A DNA stretch of 64,000 bases, taken from assembly GCF_000417875.1 (NCBI RefSeq), contig NW_006920876.1, positions 536,678 through 600,677 on the forward strand, read 5' to 3'. Positions 10,157 through 20,388 of the stretch are shown one piece after another; position 1 is the stretch's first letter; the number at the start of each line of letters is the position of its first letter. The position numbers and the translations under genes are program-made. The notes beneath the pieces were generated by a model. The model saw only the letters and a program-made list of their open reading frames with translations, had not been told where the DNA came from and searched no databases. This stretch comes from Pseudozyma flocculosa PF-1 (Eukaryota > Basidiomycota > Ustilaginomycetes > Ustilaginales > Ustilaginaceae).

Positions 10157-12113
10157 ATGGGCTCCGCCACCGTCGAAGAGTACATCGAACTGCTCAACGC
10201 GGAGCAGCACGTCGACCTCCAGAAGCTGCGCGACTATGCCCGCCACGGCACCCAGCCCGACGTGCGCGGAGAGGTGTGGCTCTACCTCCTCGGCGTCCTC
10301 TCCGACGACAAGGGCCAGGAGATGACCTCGGTCCGCAGCAAGTACCTCGAGTACGAGCAGATGGACAAGCACAGCCCCGCCCTCGAGAAGCGCATCCGCG
10401 CAGAGTGCTCGAGGTACTACCAGAAACGCCTGGCCGCTCGTCCGCCACCGGGGCGCAGCCTGATGCAGTCGAGTGAGTACGAGGGAGTGGTGTCGGCACG
10501 GCCCGTGTCTGACCTTCAGATCCACGCACGTCCTTTCCCCTCCTGCTCACACCTTGCCCTCTAACCCTCTGGCACCCCGAAACGATCGCAGGCCGTACCA
10601 TCGGATCCCGTCCGCCCGGCAGCACAGCCTCGGCCTCGTACTCGCGCCTGCACAGTGACGGCGCAGGCGTGGCCGTCGGCGGGGCGTCGACCAGCGGCTC
10701 GGCCAGCAATGCCATCGTCGTCAGCCTCGACCGCGGCCCCAACCGCGTCAACGACGGTCGCATCCACGCCCTCGGCGGCATCATTGGCGACAACGGCGTC
10801 ACCGCCGCCATGGATGCCGACGACCCCGAGGCAGTCGCGGCCGCAGAGCTCAAACGCTTCGGTCGCAGCGTCGAGAACGTCATCTGCGCCTACCTCAACC
10901 GCTACAGCCACCCTTCGCGCCACACCCGCGAACAGAGCCGCGGCCACGGCCTCGGCCCCCATCACACAAGTCTGGACCGCTACGGCAACTCGTCGACGAG
11001 CTCGTCGATACAGGGCCACAGCTCCGACGTTGACGACCCGGGCCTCTCGCAGGCGCATCCGTCGCGGTCAGATGGCGTGTCGGCGCTCGAGTCGGCGGTC
11101 GACGCCACAAGCTCAGAGGACGGGTCAATATCGCGGCAGCATTCGGCCCATGTGCACCATCACAACCACCACCAGCAGTCACAGCAGCACCTGCACAGAG
11201 AACGCGAGGGGCCGGGCTCGAGGTCGCGCTCGAGGGCGCCCTCGACCGGCCAGACGCTCGAGGGGTCGCTCAAGGCCCGCATGCCACGCGAGTACGAGTG
11301 GATGCCTCAGATCGAGACGACAAGAGACGACGGCACCAACGCCGGGCCCGGCAGCGGCCTTGCTGGCGGCGGGAGCCGTGGTGGTGGTGCTGCGGGGACG
11401 CCACGCGAGTTCCACCCGGCGCTCGTCTACCTCTGCGCGCCGTTCGTCAAGTGCATCCGGGTCGAGGCGGGCATGTACTTTGCCTTTGAGAGGCTCATGA
11501 CCATGATGGCCGAGTACAACGCGCGCAAGCCGCTGCCGCTGCAGGTGGCCACCTTTCTCACCCTCTTCCGCACCACGCTGCCCGAGCTGCACTCGTACTT
11601 CGAAGAGGAGGAGGTCGACATCATCAGCGTCGCCACAAACTGGCTGCAGCACCTGCTGGCCGGCGAGCTGCGCATCGAGGATCTGATGCGGCTGTGGGGT
11701 GAGTGCGGCGGTCCCTCGCCCGTCGAAGGCACGCGCGCTGACCGCTCGACTTTGCGTCTGCCCCGGCCTCCTCGGCTCGCTGCTGCAGACACCTACTTTG
11801 CGGTCGCCGATCCGATCGACCTCCATCTCTACGTCTGCATCGCCATCCTCACCAACTGCAAGGACTCGCTCGAGGAGCTCGACCGGTCAGAGACGAGAAG
11901 CATGCTCTACAGCCTTCCGCCGCAGGACATCGATCGGGTGCGTGAGCGATGCGGTTCTCCGTGCGCGTCGTTGGATCTCGCTGACCGTCGCGATCCCCCC
12001 GCTGGCGCGACCGATGCTCTTCGCAGGTCGTCAACGAGGCGATCAACATACGTCTGAGCCATCAGCAGGCGTTGAGGGAGCAGGAGGAGGAGACCGAGGA
12101 GGCGGACGTCTGA
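10157..12113 (+). CDS. TBC-domain protein (Rab GTPase-activating-like)
   Basis: Four exons: 10157-10472, 10592-11698, 11789-11937, 12027-12113; 552 residues. The N-terminus carries the TBC entry motif VRGEVWLYLLGVL. A long Ser/Gly/His-rich disordered insert follows (about residues 105-400). The second part of the fold continues with FHPALVYLCAPFVKC, the Phe-rich helix AGMYFAFERLM, FEEEEVDIISVATNWLQHLL and LRIEDLMRLWD, ending with an acidic tail. TBC proteins stimulate GTP hydrolysis by Rab GTPases in vesicle traffic. The Gln-finger motif (YxQG) expected in this fold is not visible where the insert sits, and the arginine-finger motif is degenerate (IRAECSR), so catalysis may be lost or atypical. 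The neighbours (FYVE and SAC genes) fit an endosomal role; that link is inference. Confidence 0.8.
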
Positions 12114-15100
12114 GACCAGGGCAGGCAGCCCGACAGGGCCGCTGCTCTCGGCCGGCTGAGATGCGCTTCCGTAGCCCACCGGCGTCACGCCAGCGCTGTC
12201 TGCGTGAAAAGAACCCCCAAAATGGCGAGGAATTCTCCCCTACCTTCAGCCATCGATCGAGGTCTTGCCCGATTGCCGCTGTCGTAACACGGCACACAGG
12301 GTAAGGGCTCGTGGCCCGGCCGGCGCCCGCTACGTCCGCCACGAATCTTGAATACGATCAGATTGACGGCATGCTCCATCGATGCGAGGACATGTCACCC
12401 GACGGGTTCCCACGCAGACAACCCCGGAATCGACCGCGGAACATCCCTGCTGCCTTGTCAGCGCGATCCTGCCGCTGCGCTCGCCGCTGGCAACGGGACA
12501 ACAGAGAGAGCGCACGATGATAGCGATGCACAGCGGACGAGCAGGCAGACGCCTCTGATCAGCCAAAGGCCCACGACAAGATCTTCGCATGCGGAGCCGT
12601 CGACGACCTTACCCATCGTCCATCATATCGGTAATCGCCTTCGCTCGATGCCGAGTGCACGACAGGTACGACGCTGATCGTGAGGACGAGCACGATGACA
12701 GGATCACGCTTTCTGACTGAGCGACCCCTATCCACTCACTTATCACGCAGATGCGAGCCGCTGTTGATCTCGGTCACGAAGCAGGAAGGATCGACCGATG
12801 ATCCGCAGATCCTCGCCAGGCCTTCACATGCCATTTGCAGGCGGCTGGCGGCGATGGCGGAGGACAAGCCCATCGCTAGAACCCTCGTCGCTTTTCGGCT
12901 CCGTCGATGCGGCGACAGCTGCGGGCCTCACACGTACGAGAAATGCTCAATTTCCTCTCCGCGGCTGCGCCTGTCTCATACGGGGACCAGGTAGGGCCCC
13001 CTCGAAGTTGAGCCGTCATTTCGAGGGTGCGTCTCATCTTCCTGCGACGATCGACCGACCCCCCGCCGGCCACCTTACTCTCCTCCCCGTCTCCATCTCG
13101 CCAGTCGCCACCCTCTTCTTCCAGTAACCTGCAGTGAGGCGGTCCCAGCGGGCAGCGAGCAAACGCCGAAAGCCTCGAGCCTCTCCGCGTGGGGGATGGG
13201 TCGGCCGACTTCTCTCCGCCAGCACCCTCGATCAACTGGATCGTCTGCTCGGCATCCGCCTGTCCGAGATCGACGTTGACCGCCGCTCTACGGACCGTGA
13301 GACCTCGACGTGAATCAGGGTGGCGAACGTGAGTTGACCCGCCTTGCCTTGCCCTGCCTGCCTGCCGTGACATCCTCGCACCTAGCGGTACAGCCTGGCC
13401 CGCCACGCGCCACGCAGCACGCTGGGTCAGACACCATTTGCCGCCGCGTAGAGTGTAGTTCGCCGAAACGAGGGCCCCACATCTAGCTTGCTTGTCCCTC
13501 GACTGGAACGGCATCCGAGCCAAGCCAATGCCAGGCATGCTTGCAGGTCCAGACAAAGGAGACCAGCTTCGCTCGGCAGTTATCCTCGACCATACTGTGG
13601 CGCGCCGATGCGGGCATGTCGGTTTGGCCGGTTCCTAGCCTGGCATATCGATGAGTGGCGCTGGATTGCCGGATGAAAGAGGGCCGACAAGGTGCGAGCA
13701 CATCGGTATCCACCCACCCTCGGTCAGCTCCGACGAGCGAAGGCGAGCTGGTCGTGAGAGGTTTTCAGGGCAGGACGATGGCAAGGAGGCGCGGGGTCAA
13801 AGAGGCTCCCTCCGCGCGTCGAGCCGGCAGGCCTCAGGCATGGACGGGACCGGTCGCCGTCCTTCCCGCGCGCCCTGCGCAGTCTCTTTCGAGGGTGGCC
13901 TTGCTTCCCACCGCGAGCGGACCGAGCCAGCGACGGAGGATCCGACGATCACACAGAAGAGGGGGGAGCCGTGAACGAGATCCAGACGAAAAGATCAGCG
14001 GCGGGCTGATAATCAGACATTCCAGCTCCGCGGCCAGTCAGGCATGGCAGTCTTGGAGAGTGCACCCTGAAACGTCGTGGGAAGGTCATTCACGCTCTCG
14101 TCGAGCCCTCGTGATCGCGGCCGGCTCCGGTAGCGTGCGTGCTGAGATGGATTCTACCGTATTTACTTAGGTACCCGGGCAGCGCAACTGATGGCGAGGC
14201 TGGACTGCTCTGGACCGAAGCGACGATCGCTGCTCGCCCCTATCGAGGCCGATGGGACGAGGCAACGGCTCCCACCAGTCCCCGGAAACCGAGCCCCTAT
14301 CCTACCTAGTGCCGGTGCGTCTCGCTGTTTGGGCTCATCGCGGATCAAGTAGCAGGTTCTTGGCGGCGTGTCGGCTGTACGCCCATCGGGAAGGCCAAAG
14401 CTCACCTACTCACACGATGGCTGCGCCGTGATAGAGGGGTTGGGTAGGGTAGATGGTGAGCCAGCGGACAGGCCAGGAACGAGGGCACATGCCGGCGTCG
14501 GGAAAATCCTCGGCGCGAAGATCTTTGACCCACCCTCGGCTCCTCTTCTTCGACGGGGGTGTTGGCCCCCCTGCCTGCCTTTGCCGCCGCTCTCCCGCCT
14601 GCTTCCGTGACTGCTGCAGATGAAGAGGCGGGGGGTTGCGTGTCCCCAAGGCAGGGTCCGGAAATTTGCCGGCAGAGACGCTCCAGGCCAGAGGCTCTTC
14701 GGGGGGTGATCACCGCTCGGGGCGCCGATGCCACATGGGGGAGCGGCCACCCTCGAATTCTGTGCGCTGCTTGACAGCCGTCCCCTCGAATTCTTCCTGC
14801 CTGCGCCTGCTACCTACCTGCCTGTCCCCCGAAGCTTGCTTGCCCGAGACTACTGCCGACGCCGGATCGTCGGTCGATCCGCGACACTTGGCTGCGCCTG
14901 TCCCCTCGTTTCGGGAGGGCCTGTTCCTGCCTGCGCCGCTCTCTGCTGGCGACCGGGCTTCTTCTGGCCACGACACCTGCCTACCGCCGCCCAAAATGGG
15001 GGATCCGGCGCTCTTGGCGGCCAAAACTTTGAGCTACTCGCAGCACGCCCCGGGCGATCCACCGTACATCCCGTAGCAGCTGTCGCTGCATGGACGATGG

Positions 15101-15240
15101 GCACCTGGGAATGCTATAAGAAGCGTGACGACCGGACGCCAATTCATCTCCATTCATCCTCATCAGCCCACTCTCCTCCCTACCCACCGATCCCCCCTCT
15201 CCCTACACCGGACCACCTTCTTTCCTTCCTCTTCCTCGCA
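12114..15240. other. 3.1-kb gene-poor region
   Basis: The frames here are short, carry no recognisable domain and do not join across plausible GT-AG introns. Composition is more balanced than in the coding blocks. I see no tRNA, transposase frame or long terminal repeat. The right end must hold the promoter of the secreted protein gene at 15241. A non-coding RNA cannot be excluded by eye. Confidence 0.5.
15115..15120 (+). promoter_or_regulatory. Candidate TATA box of the secreted DPBB gene
   Basis: TATAAG lies 121 bp before the ATG, followed by a pyrimidine-rich leader. This arrangement is typical of a strongly expressed fungal gene. The element is short, so the call rests on position and context. 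Confidence 0.45.
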
Positions 15241-16128
15241 ATGATCGCTGCCAACCTCCTCACTCTGGCCGTCGCCGCCGCCGGCGCCGTTGCCGCTCCC
15301 CTCCAGAAGCGCGCCTACTCGGGCACCGCCACCTACTACGCCGCTGGTCTCGGCGCTTGCGGTGGCACCAACAGCGGCAGCGACTTCATTGTTGCCCTCA
15401 ACGCTCCCACCTGGGGCACCTCGGACGGCCAGCGCAGCTCGCACTGCGACCAGCAGGTTGTCATCACCAACAACAAGAACGGCAACACCCAGACCGCCAC
15501 CGTCGTCGACCTCTGCCCCGGCTGCGGCTACGGCTCGCTCGACATGTCGACCGGCCTCTTTGCCGCGCTCAACAACGGCAACATGGACGACGGCGTCTTC
15601 CCCATCACCTGGCACTGGGCCGGCGAGAGCGCCCCCGCCCCCGCCCCCGCTCAGGAGAAGCCCAAGCCCAAGCCCACCCCCAAGGAGACCAAGACCAAGG
15701 AGGTCGCCTCGGCCACCCCCACCCAGCGTGAGGCCAAGCCCACCCACAGCGCCTCGTCGACCTCGGCTGCCGCGCAGCCCCAGGCCACTGGCTCGGCCAC
15801 CACCGTCGTCACCACCCCCGAGCGCTGGTCCAAGGTCGACAACACCTGCAACTTCACCGCTGACGAGAAGACCCTCGGCGTCGCCATCGGCCCTTCGGCC
15901 CTGCTGAGCAAGGACGACCTCTGGAAGGCCTGCGGCAAGTGGATCCAGATCGAGAACAACCAGAACGGCAAGTCGCTCAGCGTCCAGGTCGTCAGCTACC
16001 TGCCCGAGGCCGAGTCGACCTTCCTCGCCATCGCCGACGGCTACACCTGGCTCTCCAACGTCTACGGCGACTACGTCGAGCCCATCAAGTCGCTCACCTG
16101 GGGCTTCATCGACGGCCAGGACATCTAA
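15241..16128 (+). CDS. Secreted protein with two expansin/RlpA-like double-psi beta-barrel modules
   Basis: Intronless, 295 residues. A signal peptide (residues 1-19, Ala/Leu-rich) is followed by a dibasic KR at 23-24 suited to Kex2 cleavage. Module 1 (about 26-125) has the RlpA/expansin pattern: GTATYY, a Cys-rich core, and VVDLCPGCGYGSLDMS with the Asp that caps the barrel. A Pro/Lys then Ser/Thr linker (about 135-195), probably O-glycosylated, leads to module 2 (about 200-293: CNFTADEKTLGVAIGP, WIQIENNQNGKSLSVQV). This looks like a second barrel that has lost the DLCPGC block. Related fungal proteins are extracellular, cell-wall-associated or protease-inhibitor-like. Codon use is strongly biased to C-ending codons, suggesting high expression. 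The fold call is good; substrate and role are unknown. Confidence 0.8.
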   Translation: MIAANLLTLAVAAAGAVAAPLQKRAYSGTATYYAAGLGACGGTNSGSDFIVALNAPTWGTSDGQRSSHCDQQVVITNNKNGNTQTATVVDLCPGCGYGSLDMSTGLFAALNNGNMDDGVFPITWHWAGESAPAPAPAQEKPKPKPTPKETKTKEVASATPTQREAKPTHSASSTSAAAQPQATGSATTVVTTPERWSKVDNTCNFTADEKTLGVAIGPSALLSKDDLWKACGKWIQIENNQNGKSLSVQVVSYLPEAESTFLAIADGYTWLSNVYGDYVEPIKSLTWGFIDGQDI

Positions 16129-17535
16129 GCGGACCGCGCTCCTCGTCAGCCGCTCCCCCGTGACCGCCCCCCTTTCTCCCCCTCCGCAAAAAGCAACATA
16201 GACAACGGGCTCGAGCCCGGTCGCTCGATGCCGCCATCCGTTCCTTGACCGACCGACGAGGGCGCAACGCGGTGCCAGCCACCCCGGAGCCCACCCTCGC
16301 GCTGTATTCCTATTCTACCCACCAAGCCACCTCAGAGTGCAGGACGCGCCGCCCCCTCGCGGAGACGCTGGCCGCCCCTCTCGCCTTCATAAGCTCGCCG
16401 ATGCTTTGGGCCCTCTTCTCCACCCTTCTTTCCACCTTGTTCAAGACGGGGCCCATTCTTACGTGTATACGAGCTCCCCCTTCTTCCCACACCCTTCGTT
16501 TCGCTCTCCTGTTCCTCGTCTTACGGGCTTTTCAGATATCCCCTCTCCCCGCCCTCTTCTTCCGCTTCCATCTGGGAGCCATGCAGCATAGATAGATAGT
16601 CACCACGCTCGTCAGATCGGCCCTCGCCTGCCGTCGTTCCCTCTTTAGGTGCGACGCGGGAGTAGACGGCGCCACGACAGCCAAATGAAAAGCAAGGCGT
16701 AAAGCCTCAGTCCACCAAACTCGCCATCACGTTTGATGATCGTGCCGCTGTGAGATGCCAGTACCAGCCATTCTGCGGCTGCCCTTTCCCAATGGGCCAG
16801 CAGCCAGCCAGAGGAGCTCGCCCCTTTCGGTACCGGATCGCCTCCGCAGCGGACCGTGCCTGGCACCACTGACAGGCATCTTCTTCAAGCGTCTTGTCGG
16901 CTGCCGGCCGCCTTTGCTTCTCGAAGAGGGGCGTAACGTCTGGCATGGGCGGTCGGCGGCAGAGCAGGCTCGACCGGCTGACTACCCTTGACGACCCGCT
17001 CGTGAGCCAGCCGCTGCTGGGGTCGGTAAGCTGTCCGGCTCGCGGGAAGCCTCGGGACCGGTGACAGGGAGCGGCGCTGACGGAAGCCGGCAGCGTGATT
17101 GGCCCGCCACGCCCGACGCCCGTTTGTCCTGTGATAGGCGTGGCGGATTAGAAATCGGCGGGTGGCATTTCAAGTTTTGTATTCGATCCCGCGACGCCTT
17201 TCTGCTGTCAGCCGGTTGGGCGGCGCTGGGCCGGCCGGGTTGCCCTCGACTCGACTCGGACTCGACGCCTTTTTGCGCGGGCGACCCTTCTTTCCCCGCA
17301 TGGCCCCCTCCTGGTGGCACTTCCGGCCTCGGTCTTCCTCGCTCTCGCCACCTCACTTCCTTCACCGACCCCCTCTCCTCTGTATCATAACGAGGCCCTC
17401 CGTCCGTAGCTCCCTTTTACCATCGCCAACAAGCTCGCGCCACACTAAGCAGCCACGCAGCTCCTTCCCCACCCGCGCCAACGCCACATCGATCGCTGCC
17501 TGGCCACCGCCTCGACGGACCGACGACTCGCAAGC
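16129..17535. other. Intergenic, no gene recognised
   Basis: A 1.4-kb stretch between the secreted protein gene and the ETF-QO gene. The reading frames are short and featureless. The last 250 bp are pyrimidine-rich and probably form the ETF-QO promoter and leader. Confidence 0.5.
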
Positions 17536-19497
17536 ATGCTGGCATCAAGGGCCGCCACCGCCACTCCGGCACGCCTCGTCTCCGCCGTCCGCCACGCTCT
17601 ACCTCGCGGGGCGCCTTCCTCTTCCACAGCAGCAGCTACGAGGTCGCTGTCGAGCTACACACGGACGGCGCTGCCGGGATCCACCTCTTTTGCAGCACGT
17701 CCGACCCCCAACATCGCCTCGCGAGGCTTCAAGAGCTCCCCGCTGTCTCGGAGAGCCGTGCCCGCTGACGAGGTCGACGAACCGTTCGACCTCGCCAAGG
17801 TCGAGCGCGTCGCCGATGAGGCCGATGTCGTGATTGTCGGTGGCGGGCCCTCGGGCCTCAGCGCCGCCATCAAGATTAAGCAGCTGGCCGAGCAGAGGGG
17901 CGAGGAGATCCGCGTCGTCGTGCTCGAAAAGGGCCCCGAGGTGGGCAACCACATCCTCTCGGGTGCCGTCATCGAGCCCCGGGCCCTCGAGGAGCTCTTC
18001 CCGGACTGGAAGGAGATGGGCGCGCCGCTCAACCAGCCGGCGCTGCAGGACCAGATGCGCTTCCTCACGCCGACGGGCTCGTTCCCGATGCCCCACCCGC
18101 CACAGATGTCCAACAAGGGCAACTACATTGTGTCGCTGTCGCGCGTCACTGCGTGGCTCGGCGAGCAGGCCGAGGCCGCCGGCGTCGAGATCTACCCCGG
18201 CTTCGCGGCGTCGTCGCCCATCTGGGAGACGGACGCGAGCGGCAAGAAGATCGGGCTCAAGGGCGTCGTGACCAACGAGATCGGCCTCAACAAGGAGCGC
18301 CAGCCCAAGGACAGCTTCGAGCCCGGAATGGAGTTCCACGCGCCCATCACCCTGTTTGCCGAGGGCGCCCACGGCTCCATGACGCAGAAGATGATCCGCG
18401 AGCTCGGCCTGCGCGACGCCGTCGGTGCCGACCCGCAGACGTACGGCCTCGGCGTCAAGGAGGTGTGGCGGGTCAAGCCCGAGAAGCACCAGGCGGGCCT
18501 CGTCACCCACACCATGGGCTGGCCGCTCGACACCAAGACGTACGGCGGCTCGTGGACGTACCACATGGAGGACAACATGGTCTCGATCGGCCTCGTCGTC
18601 GGCCTCGACTACCAGAACCCACACCTCAGCCCGTTCCGCGAGTTCCAGCGGATGAAGCACCACCCCTTTTTCAAGGATCTGCTCGAGGGTGGCGAGTGCC
18701 TCGCCTATGGCGCGCGCACGCTCAACGAGGGCGGCTACCAGTCGATCCCCAAGGTCCACTTCCCCGGCGGTGCGCTGCTGGGCTGCGCCGCCGGCTTCCT
18801 CAATGTGCCCAAGATCAAGGGCACGCACAACGCCATGAAGAGCGGCATCCTGGCCGCCGAGGCCGTCGTCGACGCGCTGGCCAAGCGCACCGAGTCGGGC
18901 TCCTCGGACCAGATCGACCTGGCCGAGTACAAGGCCAAGCTCGACGACAGCTACGTCATGAAGGAGCTGTACGAGGTGCGCAACATCCGCCCCAGCTTCC
19001 ACAACCCGCTCGGGCTCTGGGGCGGCATCGCCTACTCGGGCGTCGACTCGCTGCTGCTCAAGGGCCGCACGCCCTGGACCTTCCGCCACGTCGGCGAGGA
19101 CCACGCCCAGACCAAGCCGGCGTCGCAGTGCGAGCCGATCGAGTACCCCAAGCCGGACGGCAAGCTGTCGTTTGACATCCTCACATCCGTCTCGCGCACG
19201 GGCACCAACCACGCCGAGGACCAGCCGGTGCACCTCGTCGTCAAGGAGGGCGACTACAAGGGCCACGTCGAGCGCAACGTCGGCGTCTACGACGGTCCCC
19301 TCGGCCGCGCCTGCCCCGCCGGCGTGTACGAGTACGTCGACGCCGACGAGGGCGGAGAGCACGCCCTCGGCAAGAAGCTCGTCATCAACTCGCAGAACTG
19401 CATCCACTGCTACACCTGCAGCATCAAGACGCCCGATCAGAGCATCCGCTGGGACGTGCCCGAGGGCGGAGGCGGCCCCAAGTACTCGATGACCTGA
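17536..19497 (+). CDS. CIR2: Electron transfer flavoprotein-ubiquinone oxidoreductase, mitochondrial
   Basis: Intronless, 653 residues. The Arg/Ser/Ala-rich first 75 residues are a mitochondrial presequence. A Rossmann FAD-binding motif (VVIVGGGPSGLSAAI, about residues 97-111) follows, with the family blocks EVGNHILSGAVIEP, AEGAHGSMTQ, YGLGVKEVW, GGSWTYHMED and GCAAGFLNVPKIKGTHNAM. The C-terminus binds one 4Fe-4S cluster: CPAGVYEY, then CIHCYTCSIKTP (Cys at about 621, 624 and 627). The enzyme passes electrons from reduced ETF to ubiquinone on the matrix face of the inner membrane, linking fatty-acid and amino-acid breakdown to respiration. Length and all motifs agree with the family. The ATG at 17536 is the natural start because it begins the presequence. 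Confidence 0.97.
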   Translation: MLASRAATATPARLVSAVRHALPRGAPSSSTAAATRSLSSYTRTALPGSTSFAARPTPNIASRGFKSSPLSRRAVPADEVDEPFDLAKVERVADEADVVIVGGGPSGLSAAIKIKQLAEQRGEEIRVVVLEKGPEVGNHILSGAVIEPRALEELFPDWKEMGAPLNQPALQDQMRFLTPTGSFPMPHPPQMSNKGNYIVSLSRVTAWLGEQAEAAGVEIYPGFAASSPIWETDASGKKIGLKGVVTNEIGLNKERQPKDSFEPGMEFHAPITLFAEGAHGSMTQKMIRELGLRDAVGADPQTYGLGVKEVWRVKPEKHQAGLVTHTMGWPLDTKTYGGSWTYHMEDNMVSIGLVVGLDYQNPHLSPFREFQRMKHHPFFKDLLEGGECLAYGARTLNEGGYQSIPKVHFPGGALLGCAAGFLNVPKIKGTHNAMKSGILAAEAVVDALAKRTESGSSDQIDLAEYKAKLDDSYVMKELYEVRNIRPSFHNPLGLWGGIAYSGVDSLLLKGRTPWTFRHVGEDHAQTKPASQCEPIEYPKPDGKLSFDILTSVSRTGTNHAEDQPVHLVVKEGDYKGHVERNVGVYDGPLGRACPAGVYEYVDADEGGEHALGKKLVINSQNCIHCYTCSIKTPDQSIRWDVPEGGGGPKYSMT

Positions 19498-19963
19498 TCC
19501 GTCGTCGCTGTACCTTTGCTCGCCCCACTGAGTGGCTTTCCAGACCTTGGCAGTCCCGCCTGTAGGCATCCCCAGCCCCAGCCCCAGCCCCTGCATCCGT
19601 ACCCGCCTTTCTCTCCTTGCCATCGATCCAGAGCAATACAGAGCATTTCCAGCACCGCCTCCGTCAGCGAAGGTCGCCGCCGAGCACGCAGGCAACGTCT
19701 CGTCTCCGGGCAGGCCCGGCCGCGTCTGGCTCGCTTGCAGCTTTCGCTCCAGCCAGCCAGTCAGCCCGATCGACCGAGCAGAGCAGAGCAGAGCAGAGCA
19801 GAGCAGGGCAGGGCAGACCGCGTCCGCGCTCGCACCACTCGAGAGGGGCAAGACTGCGTTGCTGGTCAGCCTTCGTCCTCGCAGGCAAGCCTCTGCTGCA
19901 GGCAAGAGAGCGAACATACACATTATTTTATATGTGCAACAATCTTCAGCCTTTGCATAAGCA
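19498..19963. other. Intergenic between ETF-QO and the tRNA genes
   Basis: 3' flank of the ETF-QO gene. It contains a pentanucleotide repeat near 19776-19816 and an AT-rich patch just upstream of the first tRNA. No gene was seen. Confidence 0.5.
19776..19816. repeat. (GAGCA)n pentanucleotide repeat
   Basis: About eight units of GAGCA, the last ones changed to GGGCA. It is a simple repeat in non-coding DNA. Confidence 0.85.
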
Positions 19964-20068
19964 GCCTCCTTAGCTCAGTGGTAGAGCGCGTCACTAGTAT
20001 TCTTGAACCGCCTCTGTGCGTTCGGGATGGCCATGACGAGGTCAGTCGTTCAAATCGGCTAGGAGGCA
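19964..20068 (+). tRNA. tRNA-Thr (anticodon AGT) with a 33-nt intron
   Basis: The acceptor arms GCCTCCT (19964-19970) and AGGAGGC (20061-20067) pair fully, with discriminator A at 20068. D-arm GCTC/GAGC, anticodon stem CGTCA/TGACG, loop CT-AGT-A with anticodon at 19996-19998, variable loop of five, T-arm AGTCG/CGGCT with loop TTCAAAT. The intron (20000-20032) lies one base 3' of the anticodon, the standard nuclear position, and leaves a 72-nt tRNA. A T5 run follows at once. The intron would need the tRNA splicing endonuclease and the TRL1 ligase encoded at 30.7-34.1 kb. Confidence 0.93.
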
Positions 20069-20072
20069 GTCC

Positions 20073-20077
20073 TTTTT
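20073..20077 (+). terminator. Pol III T5 terminator of tRNA-Thr
   Basis: Five T residues starting five bases after the discriminator base of tRNA-Thr, the usual RNA polymerase III stop signal. Confidence 0.8.
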
Positions 20078-20286
20078 CATCGGTTCGACGCGGAACTATC
20101 TTGCCTGGCGAGGCTGTCGGCGTCAAACCCTCAGATCCGATGGATTTCATTAAGCCTGGCCCGCACCTTCGACACCTTATCTTTTTTGGGTCTGGGCAAG
20201 AGGGCGAGCGAGGGGAAAAGTGGCTGCGCACCAAGGCAAGCGCAGCACCTATACGGGTACAAAATTCGGCCGTCATGACATCATCG

Positions 20287-20380
20287 GCGTCTGTCGTATA
20301 ATGGTTATTATCTCTGCCTTCCATCATCGGCAGCAGCTATGTGTTAGCAGAGGACGCGAGTTCGATTCTCGCCAGACGCA
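20287..20380 (+). tRNA. tRNA-Gly (anticodon TCC) with a 22-nt intron
   Basis: Acceptor GCGTCTG (20287-20293) pairs with CAGACGC (20373-20379), discriminator A. Anticodon stem TCTGC/GCAGA, loop CT-TCC-A, anticodon at 20320-20322, T-arm GCGAG/CTCGC with loop TTCGATT. The intron (20324-20345) lies one base after the anticodon and leaves a 72-nt tRNA. A T6 run follows. It sits about 220 bp from tRNA-Thr on the same strand; each has its own terminator, so they are probably transcribed separately. Confidence 0.93.
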
Positions 20381-20382
20381 AC

Positions 20383-20388
20383 TTTTTT
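20383..20388 (+). terminator. Pol III T6 terminator of tRNA-Gly
   Basis: Six T residues two bases after the discriminator base of tRNA-Gly, a strong RNA polymerase III stop. Confidence 0.85.

Noticed and set aside
17599..19923. 774-codon open frame on the - strand
   Set aside because: Antisense to the ETF-QO gene, which is unmistakable. The shadow protein is Leu/Val/Asp/Gly-rich without any family pattern.
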